A model generated the notes under the pieces. It was given only the letters and a program-made list of their open reading frames with translations, was not told the DNA's origin and searched no databases. Positions 1 to 8,870 of a stretch of 64,000 bases of DNA are shown here, one piece after another (position 1 is the stretch's first letter; each line of letters starts with the position of its first letter). Origin of the DNA: an uncultured Pelagibacteraceae bacterium (GTDB taxonomy: Bacteria; Pseudomonadota; Alphaproteobacteria; Pelagibacterales; Pelagibacteraceae); NCBI GenBank assembly GCA_902592375.1, contig CACJEG010000003.1, positions 85,327-149,326 on the forward strand, read 5' to 3'. Both the position numbers and the translations under genes were made by a program.

Positions 1-1
1 A

Positions 2-112
2 ATTAAAAATTTTGAGTTAGAAAATCCAAAAAAATGTCTTAAAATTTTTAAAAGCAACAATTTTTTTGGTTTAATTATTTTCTTGAATATTTTAATTGCA
101 AAAAATTTATAA
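2..112 (+). CDS. C-terminal end of an unidentified upstream gene (partial)
   Basis: Frame 2 is open from the window edge and ends in TAA at 110-112, so that the last A of the stop is the first base of the msbA ATG. The visible 36 residues end in a hydrophobic stretch (FFGLIIFLNILIAKNL). The ORF is too short for the supplied track. The TAATG junction is the tight coupling seen throughout this window and suggests an operon with msbA-waaA-lpxK-lpxL. A lipid A gene such as lpxB or lpxI, or another envelope enzyme, would fit the position, but the fragment is too short for me to assign a family. Confidence 0.55.
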   Translation: MKNFELENPKKCLKIFKSNNFFGLIIFLNILIAKNL

Positions 113-1848
113 TGAATAGATCTGAAATTTATAAAAGACTTTTTAATGATTATTCTAAAAAATATTTAAATAAAATTTTTCTTTCAGTATTTTTTTCAAT
201 TCTAGTCGCTGGTAGCACTTCTTCTATTGCCTGGCTATTAGATCCAGCTATAAAAAAACTATTTATCGAAAAAGATCAAACACTAATAATTTTAATTCCA
301 TCAATGATTGTTTTAGCATTCGCAATCAAAGGCATATCATTGTACCTTGCAAAATCAATTATGATTGCTGTTGGAGAGTCTGTTAAAAAAAAACTTCAAT
401 ATGATATGATTAATAATTTAATTGGAACGGACACACAAATTATTGATAAAAAACATTCAGGAAAATTTATATCTAATCTAACTTATGATGTAACTCATAT
501 TACAAATTTGTTAAGTAACGCAATTTTAACTCTTTTTAAAGATTCACTAACACTTATTGGTTTGCTAATTGTAATGTTTTTACAAAACTGGAAACTAGCT
601 CTTATTTCTATTGTCATGATTCCACTAGCTAGCATAGCTGCTAAAACACTAGGTAAAAGGATGGGCAAAGTTGCAACAGAGGCTCAAGAAAAATCTGGAT
701 ATTTAACAACTTATTTAGTCGAATTGTTCAAAAATCATAAGTTAATTAAAATTTTTCAAACAGAAGAACGTGAAAAAATTAAAGCAGATTTATATTTAAC
801 CCAATTAAAAGAAAAAAGCCAAAAAATCCAAACTGTGTATGTGAGAATGTCTCCAATAATGGAAACTTTGACGGGAATAATGATCGCCATTTTAATTTTT
901 TACTCTGGTAAATTAATGGCAAATGGTGATCTTGATATAAATAATTTTTTTTCATTTTTAGCGGCTATGATGCTAGCTTACCAACCTGTGAGAGCATTAT
1001 CGACACTAAATATGGTTTTAAATCAAGGCCTATCTGCAGCATCAAGAATTTTGCCAATAATTGATCAAGAAAATAAAATTAAAAACAAAAATGATTCCAA
1101 GCCACTAAAAATAAATAATTCTGAAATTAAGTTCAAAAATATTAATTTTTCTTATGAGATTGATGAAGGTGAAACATTAAAATCAATAGATCTTGAATTT
1201 ATGGGTGGCAAAATGACTTCGTTGGTAGGTCATAGTGGATCTGGGAAATCAACAATACTCAATTTAATACCAAGATTTTATGATCCTCAATCAGGAGATA
1301 TTTTAATTGATGGTCAGTCAATATATAAATGTACAATTGAGTCAATTAGAAAAGAAGTTTCCATGGTTAGCCAAGAAACCACTTTATTTGATGATACAAT
1401 AAAAAATAATATAAAATATGCAAAAGAAGATGCTTCTGATGAGGAAATTTATAAAGTTTCACAATTATCATTTTGTGATGAATTTATAAATAATTTACCA
1501 AATAAATTTGATACATTAATTGGTGAAAATGGAGTGAGATTATCAGGTGGTGAAAAACAAAGAATATCAATCGCAAGAGCAATGCTAAAGAAAAGCTCAA
1601 TTATATTACTTGATGAAGCAACTTCTTCTTTAGACTCCGAAACGGAATCAAAAATTCAAGAAGCATTAAAAGTTTTAACAAAAGATAAAACAACAATAGT
1701 GATAGCACACCGCTTATCTACAATATTAAATTCAAACAATATTTATGTAATTGATGCTGGAAAAGTTGTTGAAAGTGGACAGCATGTTGAATTAATGAAA
1801 GAATCTGAATTGTATAAAAAATTTTATGAAAAACAGATTCAAAAGTAA
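112..1848 (+). CDS. msbA: MsbA-type lipid A/phospholipid ABC exporter (fused permease and ATPase)
   Basis: Inner-membrane half-transporter that, as a homodimer, flips lipid A core from the cytoplasmic to the periplasmic leaflet. Residues about 15-320 form a six-helix exporter domain. Residues about 335-578 form the nucleotide-binding domain, with Walker A GHSGSGKST near 372, signature LSGGEKQR near 477, Walker B IILLDEAT near 497 and the H-loop in IVIAHRLST. The length of 578 residues is normal for MsbA. It is followed after 2 bp by waaA, then lpxK and lpxL, which supports lipid A export over drug efflux. The family assignment is secure; the exact substrate is inferred from context. Confidence 0.9.
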   Translation: MNRSEIYKRLFNDYSKKYLNKIFLSVFFSILVAGSTSSIAWLLDPAIKKLFIEKDQTLIILIPSMIVLAFAIKGISLYLAKSIMIAVGESVKKKLQYDMINNLIGTDTQIIDKKHSGKFISNLTYDVTHITNLLSNAILTLFKDSLTLIGLLIVMFLQNWKLALISIVMIPLASIAAKTLGKRMGKVATEAQEKSGYLTTYLVELFKNHKLIKIFQTEEREKIKADLYLTQLKEKSQKIQTVYVRMSPIMETLTGIMIAILIFYSGKLMANGDLDINNFFSFLAAMMLAYQPVRALSTLNMVLNQGLSAASRILPIIDQENKIKNKNDSKPLKINNSEIKFKNINFSYEIDEGETLKSIDLEFMGGKMTSLVGHSGSGKSTILNLIPRFYDPQSGDILIDGQSIYKCTIESIRKEVSMVSQETTLFDDTIKNNIKYAKEDASDEEIYKVSQLSFCDEFINNLPNKFDTLIGENGVRLSGGEKQRISIARAMLKKSSIILLDEATSSLDSETESKIQEALKVLTKDKTTIVIAHRLSTILNSNNIYVIDAGKVVESGQHVELMKESELYKKFYEKQIQK

Positions 1849-1850
1849 AT

Positions 1851-3101
1851 ATGTTTTTTTTTTATCAAATATTAATAACAACATTATTAATAATATCCCC
1901 AATTATATTAATTTTACGAATAATTAAAAACAAAGAGGATAAAAAAAGATTTACAGAAAAATTAAGTATACCTTCCCAAAAAAAAAAATCAGAAAATTTA
2001 ATATGGTTCCATGGAGCAAGTGTAGGCGAATTAATTAGTATAATACCTTTAATTAAATATTATGAGAAAAATAAATCAATAAATCAAATTTTAATAACTA
2101 CAAGTACGCTTAGTTCTTATGAGGTTTTTAGAAAATTTAAATTTAAAAAAACAATTCATCAATATTACCCTTTAGATCTTTCAATTTTTACAAATAGATT
2201 TCTTAATTACTGGAAACCGAAATTAGCAATATTTATCGACTCGGAAATCTGGCCAAGTATGTTTAAAAATTTAGATAATAAAAAAATCCCATTAATTTTA
2301 TTAAATGCAAGATTAACAAAAAAAACATTTAGAAGATGGTTTAAATTAAAGTATTTTTCATTTTCAATTTTCAAAAGAATTACAGTTGCATTCCCGCAAA
2401 ATATTGAAACAAAAAATTATTTAAAAAAATTAAATATAAAAAAAATCAAATCTATAGGTAATTTAAAATTTGCAGAAAATCCTGAAGAAAATTTAAATAA
2501 AAACGATAATAATTTAAAATTAAAGTTTAAAAATAAAAAAATTTGGATTGCATCAAGTACGCATAAAAATGAGGAATTATTTTGTGCAAAAACTCATATA
2601 GAGCTTAAAAGAAAAGTTAAAAATTTATTGACAATAATTATTCCCAGACATGTACACAGAACAAAAAATATTGCTAGCGAAATTAAAAATCTAAATTTAA
2701 AAGTAACTCTTCATAGTTCTAATTCAAAAAATCTTAATAAGGTTGATATTTATATTGTTGATACATTTGGAGAAACTAAAAAGTTTCATAGAATTGGAAA
2801 TTCGGTGTTTTTAGGTGGCTCTATTATTCGGAGAGGTGGACAAAATCCACTAGAGGCTGCCAGATTTGGTGCAAAGATCTTACATGGTCCAAATATAGAT
2901 AATTTTAAAGATGTATATAAACTCTTAAAAAAATTTAAGGTTTCAAAAAAAATTAATACGCCAAAACAATTAGCATCTGCCATAATCTTTAAAAAAAATA
3001 AAACTATAGGAATTAAAATCAAAAATATTGGAGAAAAAATTCTAAAAAAAACTATAAACGAATTAGACAAGCTAATTAACAATGAATTTAAAAAAACCTA
3101 A
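1851..3101 (+). CDS. waaA: 3-deoxy-D-manno-octulosonic acid (Kdo) transferase
   Basis: Transfers Kdo from CMP-Kdo to lipid IVA at the cytoplasmic face of the inner membrane. An N-terminal membrane anchor (about residues 1-22) is followed by the HGASVGE motif at 54-60, which contains the catalytic glutamate of this GT-B family. The C-terminal half carries the sugar-nucleotide region GGQNPLEAARFGAKILHGPN near 328-347. The length of 416 residues is typical. It starts 2 bp after msbA and overlaps lpxK by 20 bp. The start codon is followed by a run of ten T residues, a possible slippage site. The sequence does not show whether the enzyme adds one or two Kdo residues. Confidence 0.93.
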   Translation: MFFFYQILITTLLIISPIILILRIIKNKEDKKRFTEKLSIPSQKKKSENLIWFHGASVGELISIIPLIKYYEKNKSINQILITTSTLSSYEVFRKFKFKKTIHQYYPLDLSIFTNRFLNYWKPKLAIFIDSEIWPSMFKNLDNKKIPLILLNARLTKKTFRRWFKLKYFSFSIFKRITVAFPQNIETKNYLKKLNIKKIKSIGNLKFAENPEENLNKNDNNLKLKFKNKKIWIASSTHKNEELFCAKTHIELKRKVKNLLTIIIPRHVHRTKNIASEIKNLNLKVTLHSSNSKNLNKVDIYIVDTFGETKKFHRIGNSVFLGGSIIRRGGQNPLEAARFGAKILHGPNIDNFKDVYKLLKKFKVSKKINTPKQLASAIIFKKNKTIGIKIKNIGEKILKKTINELDKLINNEFKKT

Positions 3102-4008
3102 GTTTTGGGACAATAATAAACCAAATGCAATCGCATATATACTTTCCCCATTATCATATTTAATTCAATTTTTTAGACCAAAAAGGAAAAAGAAAATTTT
3201 AAAAAAATTCAAAATTAAAACTATTTGTATTGGAAATATATATATCGGTGGAACAGGAAAGACTTCTTTAAGTATTAAATTAAATGAACTTTTAATAAAA
3301 AAAAAAATAAAATCATGTTTCATTAAAAAATTTTATAAAAATCAATTAGATGAGCAAAAACTTTTGAGTAAGAATGGCAAGCTTTTTATGTCCAAAAACA
3401 GGATTGAAGCAATTAAACGAGCAGATAATGAAAAGTATGAAGTTGCTATTTTAGATGATGGACTTCATGATGCTTCTATAGAATATGATTTAAGTTTTGT
3501 TTGCTTTAATAATATAAGTTGGATAGGAAATGGAATGACTATTCCTTCTGGTCCATTAAGAGAAAAAATAGAAAGTCTTAAAAATTATCAACACATATTT
3601 TTAAATGGAAACTTAGAAAATTTAAATTTTTTAAAAAATGAAATTCTGAAAATAAATCCTAAAATAACTATTCATTTAGGGAAGTACATACCTTTAAATA
3701 TAGAGAGTTTTAATCAAAATGATAAATATTTGGTATTTTCTGGTATTGGAAACCATCACACTTTTATTTCAATGATTAAAAATTATGGATTAAATGTTTT
3801 AAAAGATTTGGAATTTCCAGATCACTATGAATACAAAAGTTTTGATATAAATAAAATTTTATATGAAGCAAAAAAGTTGAATTGTAAAATAATTACAACT
3901 GAAAAAGATTTTTTTAGATTAAATGATATATACTCAAATAAAATTCTGTATATTAAGACAGAATTACAAATAGTTGACGAAGAAAAATTTATAAAAGCAA
4001 TAATTTAA
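3082..4008 (+). CDS. lpxK: Tetraacyldisaccharide 4'-kinase
   Basis: Phosphorylates the 4' position of the lipid A disaccharide to make lipid IVA, at the membrane surface. A hydrophobic N-terminus leads into the P-loop GNIYIGGTGKT at about 51-61, and the family's second motif appears as LDDGLHD near 124-130. The 308 residues are close to the usual 310-340. The start was chosen because the N-terminal PKFWDN segment resembles other LpxK proteins, although it lies inside the last 20 bp of waaA. It sits between waaA and an lpxL-type acyltransferase, the expected pathway order. Only the substitution of the usual DDGxQH by DDGLHD is unusual. Confidence 0.9.
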   Translation: MNLKKPKFWDNNKPNAIAYILSPLSYLIQFFRPKRKKKILKKFKIKTICIGNIYIGGTGKTSLSIKLNELLIKKKIKSCFIKKFYKNQLDEQKLLSKNGKLFMSKNRIEAIKRADNEKYEVAILDDGLHDASIEYDLSFVCFNNISWIGNGMTIPSGPLREKIESLKNYQHIFLNGNLENLNFLKNEILKINPKITIHLGKYIPLNIESFNQNDKYLVFSGIGNHHTFISMIKNYGLNVLKDLEFPDHYEYKSFDINKILYEAKKLNCKIITTEKDFFRLNDIYSNKILYIKTELQIVDEEKFIKAII

Positions 4009-4011
4009 AAT

Positions 4012-4872
4012 ATGAAATATATAAAATATTTTATACAGTTTTTGTTTGTTATTTTAAGTTTCTTAATATTTAAAATATTAGGACCAAATTTATCTTCTAA
4101 GATTAGTGGGAAAATCTTTGAGTTAATTGGTCCGTATTTTAGATCTAAAGAGGTTATTGATTCGAATATTAAAAAAGCTTTTCCAAATATAAATACACTG
4201 GCTCTAAGAAAAATTTCTAGTTCTATGTGGAAAAATTATGGGAAAGTTTTTGCCGAATTCATGTTTATGAAAGATTTTAGATTTGGAAAACTTGCAAATA
4301 AAATTGAAATAGATGGCCAAGAAATATTAAACGAAATCAAATCATCGAATAGACAAGCTATATTTATATCTGGTCATTTCAGTAATTTTGAACTTATGGC
4401 AATGTATTTAGAAAAATCAAATATTAATCTCTCAACAATATACCGTCCATTAAATAATATTTTTCTTAACAGAATAATGGAAAGAATAAGAATTAAATAT
4501 ATTTGCAAAAATCAAATCAAAAAAGGAATTGGAGGTCTTAAAAAATTGATTAAATTAAAAAAAAATAAATTCTCTACAGCCTTAATGATAGATCAACGTG
4601 TGTCTGAGGGAATACTATCAAATTTTTTTAATCAAAAAGCTTTAACTACAACAATACCTGCTCAGCTAGTGAAAAAATTTAATATTCCCATTATACCAGT
4701 TTTTATTAAAAGAATTGAGGGTGTAAGCTATAAAATTAAAATTAATAAACCAATATACTTTTCTAAAGATGAGTCTATTGAAAATATAACCGATGAACTA
4801 AATAAAATTCTTGAAAAAATGATAATTAAAAATCCAGAAGATTGGATATGGTCTCACAATCGTTGGAAATAA
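4012..4872 (+). CDS. lpxL: Lipid A late acyltransferase (LpxL/HtrB family)
   Basis: Acyl-ACP-dependent enzyme that adds a secondary acyl chain to Kdo-lipid A at the inner membrane. It has an N-terminal membrane segment (about residues 7-25), the catalytic H-x4-E motif in GHFSNFE near residue 122, and a conserved DQRVSEG segment near 194. At 286 residues it is close to the family norm. It begins 3 bp after lpxK and is the last gene of the lipid A run. LpxL, LpxM and related acyltransferases cannot be separated reliably by eye, so acyl-chain specificity is open. Confidence 0.85.
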   Translation: MKYIKYFIQFLFVILSFLIFKILGPNLSSKISGKIFELIGPYFRSKEVIDSNIKKAFPNINTLALRKISSSMWKNYGKVFAEFMFMKDFRFGKLANKIEIDGQEILNEIKSSNRQAIFISGHFSNFELMAMYLEKSNINLSTIYRPLNNIFLNRIMERIRIKYICKNQIKKGIGGLKKLIKLKKNKFSTALMIDQRVSEGILSNFFNQKALTTTIPAQLVKKFNIPIIPVFIKRIEGVSYKIKINKPIYFSKDESIENITDELNKILEKMIIKNPEDWIWSHNRWK

Positions 4873-4881
4873 TAAATTATT

Positions 4882-5070
4882 TTAAATCGTCTCTCTTTTT
4901 TTAAAAGCTTCTTTATATGAATAATATGCCTCTTGTAACTCTACATTCCAGTAAGTTAGATTTTCAATATTAATTTTTTTCTTAGTTACAGCGCACTCAA
5001 CATAATCTCCTTGTTCAATAATTTGAAAATTATTAGGTAAATATTTTATTTTAGCTAATTTTTTTGTCAT
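4882..5070 (-). CDS. DUF2093 family protein
   Basis: A 62-residue protein matching the small alphaproteobacterial DUF2093 family: an IKYLPNNFQII start, a QGDYVECAVT centre and a LTYWNVELQEAY ending. No function is established that I know of. The ORF track begins at 5142, but I prefer the internal ATG at 5070. The family begins there, the upstream extension (MANCVLSSTT...) is not family-like, and this start leaves the purD ATG at 5092 outside the gene. It is transcribed divergently from purD and convergently with the lipid A operon, with 9 bp after lpxL. The single CAVT cysteine argues against a zinc ribbon. Confidence 0.8.
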   Translation of the reverse strand: MTKKLAKIKYLPNNFQIIEQGDYVECAVTKKKINIENLTYWNVELQEAYYSYKEAFKKRETI

Positions 5071-5091
5071 TTTTAGTTTATATAGTTTTAT

Positions 5092-6357
5092 ATGAAAGTT
5101 GGAATAATTGGAAGTGGTGGAAGAGAGCACGCAATTTGCCAATCTATTAAAAAATCAGCTAAAGTAGATACGATTTTTTGTTTTCCAGGAAATGCTGGAA
5201 CGAAAGAAATTGCAAAAAATATTCAAATAGATTTAAAAAATTTCAAAATTTTAAAAGATTTTATTTTAGATAATCGAATAGATTTAATAATTGTTGGTCC
5301 AGAAAAACCCTTGGTCGATGGAATTGTTGATTACCTTGAAAAGTTTAAAATAAAAGTTTTTGGCCCAAACAAAATTGCCTCTCAACTAGAAGGCTCTAAA
5401 ATATTTACAAAAAAACTTTGTGAAAAGTTTAATATTCCAACTGCAAAATTTGGAATTTTTAAAAATAGAGATAATGCAAAAAAATTTATAAAAAATACGA
5501 ATTTCCCTGTAGTAATAAAAGCAGATAATCTAGCTTCAGGCAAAGGTGTTTACATTTCTAATAATAAAATAGAAGCTTACGGTGCTATCGATGAAATTTT
5601 TGATGGTAAATTTGGTAAAGCAAACAAACTGCTTGTAGAAGAATTCTTAGTTGGTGAGGAAATGAGTTTCTTTACTATTCATGATGGAAAAATATTTAAA
5701 AATTTTGGTACAGCGCAAGATCATAAAAGAGTGTTAGAAGGTGATAAAGGTAAAAATACTGGAGGTATGGGGGCTTATTCACCTTCTAGACTAATTAACG
5801 ATGAACTTGAGAAAAAAATTATAAATAAAATTATACAACCAACACTTAATGGATTGTCTGATCTTGGATGTCAATATAAAGGTTTTTTATATGCAGGCCT
5901 AATGATTGTAGATAATGAACCTTATTTAATTGAATATAATGTTAGAATGGGAGACCCAGAATGCCAAACGATACTTCCAAAATTAAACTCTGATTTAAGT
6001 GATATTATTTTAGCTTGTTGTGAAGAGAGACTTAAAGAGACCAAAATTAATTGGCTAAATAAGAAAAGTTTGTGCATTGTTCTTTGCTCGAATGGATATC
6101 CTGATAATTATAAAAAAAATATTGAGATAGAAAAACTAAAAAATTTAGAACTCGGTAATAATGAATTTTTATTTCACGCTGGAACTTCTGATAAAAAAGG
6201 AAAAATATATGCAGTGGGCGGAAGAGTGTTGAACTTTGTAACTATCGAGGATGATTTTAAATTTGCTAGAGATAAAATTATTAAAAAATTAAAAATATTA
6301 AATTGGTCCGATGGCTTCTACAGAAATGATATCGGATACAAAGTTATCAAATTATGA
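5092..6357 (+). CDS. purD: Phosphoribosylamine-glycine ligase (GAR synthetase)
   Basis: Cytosolic ATP-grasp ligase for the second step of de novo purine synthesis, joining glycine to phosphoribosylamine. Visible landmarks are the N-terminal IIGSGGREHAI, IIVGPEKPLVDGI near 65-78, the ATP-grasp segment VVIKADNLASGKGVY near 140, NTGGMGAYSP near 222, and the metal-binding EYNVRMGDPECQ near 281. The 421 residues are typical. Its stop overlaps the rsmD start (ATGA), so the two are probably cotranscribed. It also uses glycine, a metabolite that cultured SAR11 strains are known to need from outside. Confidence 0.96.
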   Translation: MKVGIIGSGGREHAICQSIKKSAKVDTIFCFPGNAGTKEIAKNIQIDLKNFKILKDFILDNRIDLIIVGPEKPLVDGIVDYLEKFKIKVFGPNKIASQLEGSKIFTKKLCEKFNIPTAKFGIFKNRDNAKKFIKNTNFPVVIKADNLASGKGVYISNNKIEAYGAIDEIFDGKFGKANKLLVEEFLVGEEMSFFTIHDGKIFKNFGTAQDHKRVLEGDKGKNTGGMGAYSPSRLINDELEKKIINKIIQPTLNGLSDLGCQYKGFLYAGLMIVDNEPYLIEYNVRMGDPECQTILPKLNSDLSDIILACCEERLKETKINWLNKKSLCIVLCSNGYPDNYKKNIEIEKLKNLELGNNEFLFHAGTSDKKGKIYAVGGRVLNFVTIEDDFKFARDKIIKKLKILNWSDGFYRNDIGYKVIKL

Positions 6358-6920
6358 GAATTATTTCCGGGATTTTTAAAGGAAAAAAAATTTTAGAACC
6401 AATTAATCAAAACACAAGACCATTGAAAGATTTAACAAAGGAGTCCATTTTTAATATAATTTTACATTCAAATAAATTTAAAGTTAATTTATTTAATTCA
6501 AATGTTTTAGACTTATTTTCTGGCGTAGGTTCCTTTGGAATAGAATGCTTATCTAGAGGTGCAAAAAATGTAATTTTTTATGAAAATTATTCAGGTGTTA
6601 TTCCAATTTTAAAAAAAAATTTGTCAAACTTAAAGGATTTAAACAACTATAAAGTAATTGAAAAAAATGTTTATGATGAAAAAGTTTCTTTTAATTCAAA
6701 TATTATATTTGATATTATTTTTTTAGATCCTCCTTATAAAGACAAAAATTTGAATATAGTATTGGAAAAAATAAATAAAAGTAAAATTCTAGATAACAAC
6801 GGAATAATTATTTTGCATAGACATAAGAATGAAAAAAAAAAAATTTCGCCAAACTTCAAAATTATAGAAGAAAAAAAATACGGCATATCAAAAATAATTT
6901 TTTTAATTCAATTAAATTAA
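6354..6920 (+). CDS. rsmD: 16S rRNA (guanine966-N2)-methyltransferase
   Basis: SAM-dependent methyltransferase acting on G966 of 16S rRNA in the small subunit. The N-terminus MRIISGIFKGKKI and the following RPLKDLTKESIFNIL are characteristic of RsmD. The SAM-binding motif is VLDLFSGVGSFGIECLSRGA near 57-76, and the catalytic tetrapeptide is DPPY near 125-128. The 188 residues fit. The ATG overlaps the purD stop by 4 bp, and the 3' end overlaps the convergent pgi gene by 9 bp. Recognition is confident. Confidence 0.93.
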   Translation: MRIISGIFKGKKILEPINQNTRPLKDLTKESIFNIILHSNKFKVNLFNSNVLDLFSGVGSFGIECLSRGAKNVIFYENYSGVIPILKKNLSNLKDLNNYKVIEKNVYDEKVSFNSNIIFDIIFLDPPYKDKNLNIVLEKINKSKILDNNGIIILHRHKNEKKKISPNFKIIEEKKYGISKIIFLIQLN

Positions 6921-8063
6921 CAATTTTTTTGTCTCTTTTTTTATTAGTTCTACAGCTGGTTGATCAAAAGGATTTAACTTTAAAGATCTACCTAATAGGA
7001 TTGTTTCTAAAATGAAAAAGCAAAATAATTCACCTAGAGTCTTCTCATCTCTTTTTTTAATCTCAAAACTGCGAAATGGAATATTTTTAGTATTAAATAC
7101 TTTTTCAGTTGCTAATTTTTGCGCGTAAGTAATGTTTGATATTTTTTTATTTTTTAAGAAAAGATGTGAAGATAATAATGCTTTATTATTGATTATTTTT
7201 GAACCTTTGTCATGTACATAAAATAAAGTAAAAAAATTTTTTTGAAAACCATCTAAATAAAGTTGCATGACGCTATGATTATCTTTTGGCATATTTGAAA
7301 CTATTGGCAAAATACCTTTTTTTTTCTTACCCAAACTTTCAGCAACTAATTGTTGATACCACTTAAAAAAACTTTCTGATTTTTCATCATAATTTAATAT
7401 TACGGAGTTATATTTTTTCTGATGAATTAATTCTAATAAAGAGCTAACATTTTTAACCAATAAATCTAAAAATCCTTTATTTTTTATCAACGAATTAAGT
7501 TGTCTAAATTTTCTAACATTAAACCCCATCAATTCTGCTGGCAACATTCCAACCTCTGAAAGAACAGAATATCTTCCACCAATAAAATTATTATGATGAA
7601 CAACCTCTGATTTTAATTTTTTAGCTAAAAGATACAGATAACTTTTTTTGTTTTCTGTAATAAAAATATTTTTTTCGTTTTTTTTAATTAAAACATTTGT
7701 ATTTCCAATCACCTCAATTGTATTTCCAGATTTTGAAATAACTAAATTGGTAAATTTTTTTTTATTTAATTTCTTCTCAGGTATAAGATTATCAATAAAA
7801 ATAAATTTTTTTTTTGTTTTATTTTTTAAAAAATTATAAATTGCCTTAGAACCGAGAGATGAACCTCCCATTCCTATTAATCTATAATTTGATTTATTTT
7901 TAAATTTAATTAGATTTTTATTTTTATAACTATCCTCATAATCTTGGGATAAAGATTTTAAAATTTGATTTTTTTCTTTAAATAATTTTTTAAGTCTTAG
8001 TTTGATTTTAGATAATTTTCCTCCTTTCTTAAAACCAATAAAATTAATTCCTGATGTAAGCAT
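6912..8063 (-). CDS. pgi: Glucose-6-phosphate isomerase, short form
   Basis: Interconverts glucose-6-phosphate and fructose-6-phosphate in the cytosol. Family landmarks are present: MGGSSLGSKAIYNFL, the phosphate-binding SKSGNTIEVIGN, WYQQLVAESLGK with the catalytic glutamate, the histidine in KDNHSVMQLY, and the C-terminal QPAVELIKKETKK with the essential lysine. At 383 residues it is well below the 445-550 of common bacterial forms, having lost N-terminal and loop regions while keeping the active site. It directly follows the DUF3035 lipoprotein gene and is the last gene of the run starting at 13329. It is likely functional and not a pseudogene, because the frame is intact. Confidence 0.88.
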   Translation of the reverse strand: MLTSGINFIGFKKGGKLSKIKLRLKKLFKEKNQILKSLSQDYEDSYKNKNLIKFKNKSNYRLIGMGGSSLGSKAIYNFLKNKTKKKFIFIDNLIPEKKLNKKKFTNLVISKSGNTIEVIGNTNVLIKKNEKNIFITENKKSYLYLLAKKLKSEVVHHNNFIGGRYSVLSEVGMLPAELMGFNVRKFRQLNSLIKNKGFLDLLVKNVSSLLELIHQKKYNSVILNYDEKSESFFKWYQQLVAESLGKKKKGILPIVSNMPKDNHSVMQLYLDGFQKNFFTLFYVHDKGSKIINNKALLSSHLFLKNKKISNITYAQKLATEKVFNTKNIPFRSFEIKKRDEKTLGELFCFFILETILLGRSLKLNPFDQPAVELIKKETKKLLI

Positions 8064-8374
8064 TAATTTTTCTTAATTTTTTTTAGTAAATTTTCCTCAA
8101 AATCACTATTACTATTTTCTACAGATTGATCTTTATTATCATTGTTAATAATTAGTGACTTAATTGAATTATTCTCTTGATCAAGATTTTCTTGTTCAGA
8201 TTTTGGAATAGGCAATTGGTCATAATCTGGTGGCATTACAAGAGGTGATTTTTTTTCGACTAAAAATTCATCTGAACTATTTTTTTTTTGATTTGTAAAA
8301 CCCTCTTTGAGTGTTCCACATGAAGATAAAAATAAACTTATTAATGATATTAAAAATATTCTAAAGCATTTCAT
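8063..8374 (-). CDS. DUF3035 (BamF-like) lipoprotein
   Basis: A 103-residue lipoprotein: hydrophobic signal residues 5-18 and a lipobox ending LSSC, with the acylated cysteine at 19. The mature part carries DEFLVEKKSPLVMPPDYDQLPIP, the hallmark segment of DUF3035. That family includes alphaproteobacterial lipoproteins associated with the outer-membrane Bam machinery and is usually encoded just downstream of lspA, as here. The remainder is acidic, Asn-rich and probably disordered. It overlaps both lspA (4 bp) and pgi (1 bp). The Bam association comes from the family; nothing in this sequence proves it. Confidence 0.72.
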   Translation of the reverse strand: MKCFRIFLISLISLFLSSCGTLKEGFTNQKKNSSDEFLVEKKSPLVMPPDYDQLPIPKSEQENLDQENNSIKSLIINNDNKDQSVENSNSDFEENLLKKIKKN

Positions 8375-8868
8375 ATTTTATTATTACTGTCATTCGTTAT
8401 TAATTCAATTAATATCATAAAAATGACACCGAGCGTAATAAATATATCTGCTACATTAAAAATAAACCAATGAAAATTTTGAATATGTAAATCGATAAAA
8501 TCTGGAACAGCTTTATAAAAAATTCTGTCAAAAATATTACCTAATGCTCCACCTAAAATCATTAAAAGTGAGTATTTTTTTAAACCTTCACTTTTAATTA
8601 TCATAAAAAAAATTACTAATATTATTATTAAAATAAAAAACGTTAAAATATTATAAAAGTACTTTTCGTCGAATGAAAATAAACCAAATGCAATTCCTTC
8701 GTTCCAGATCAAGTGAATATTCAAAAATTTTAAAGATAATATTTCAGATCCAAAAAATTTCTTATCTAGATAAATTACATAAACTTTAGAAATTCTATCA
8801 ATTAAAAAAATCAGAATAACTAAAGATGAATTAATAAAAAATTTTTTTCCTAAGTTTTTTATTTTCAT
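8371..8868 (-). CDS. lspA: Lipoprotein signal peptidase (signal peptidase II)
   Basis: Inner-membrane aspartyl protease that cleaves signal peptides of lipid-modified prolipoproteins. Four membrane segments are visible. The catalytic asparates sit in the ILGGALGNIFDRI and FNVADIFITLGV motifs, and WNEGIAFGLFS is the conserved periplasmic segment. The track starts at 8886, but I prefer the ATG at 8868 (MKIKNLGKKF). It lies 2 bp after the ileS stop and avoids the short MCSELV extension inside ileS. It directly precedes a lipoprotein gene and follows ileS, the classic ileS-lspA pair. Confidence 0.93.
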   Translation of the reverse strand: MKIKNLGKKFFINSSLVILIFLIDRISKVYVIYLDKKFFGSEILSLKFLNIHLIWNEGIAFGLFSFDEKYFYNILTFFILIIILVIFFMIIKSEGLKKYSLLMILGGALGNIFDRIFYKAVPDFIDLHIQNFHWFIFNVADIFITLGVIFMILIELITNDSNNKI

Positions 8869-8870
8869 TA

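Noticed and set aside
5071-5142. Longer start for the DUF2093 gene (from 5142)
   Set aside because: Would overlap the purD start and add residues not in the family; ATG at 5070 preferred.
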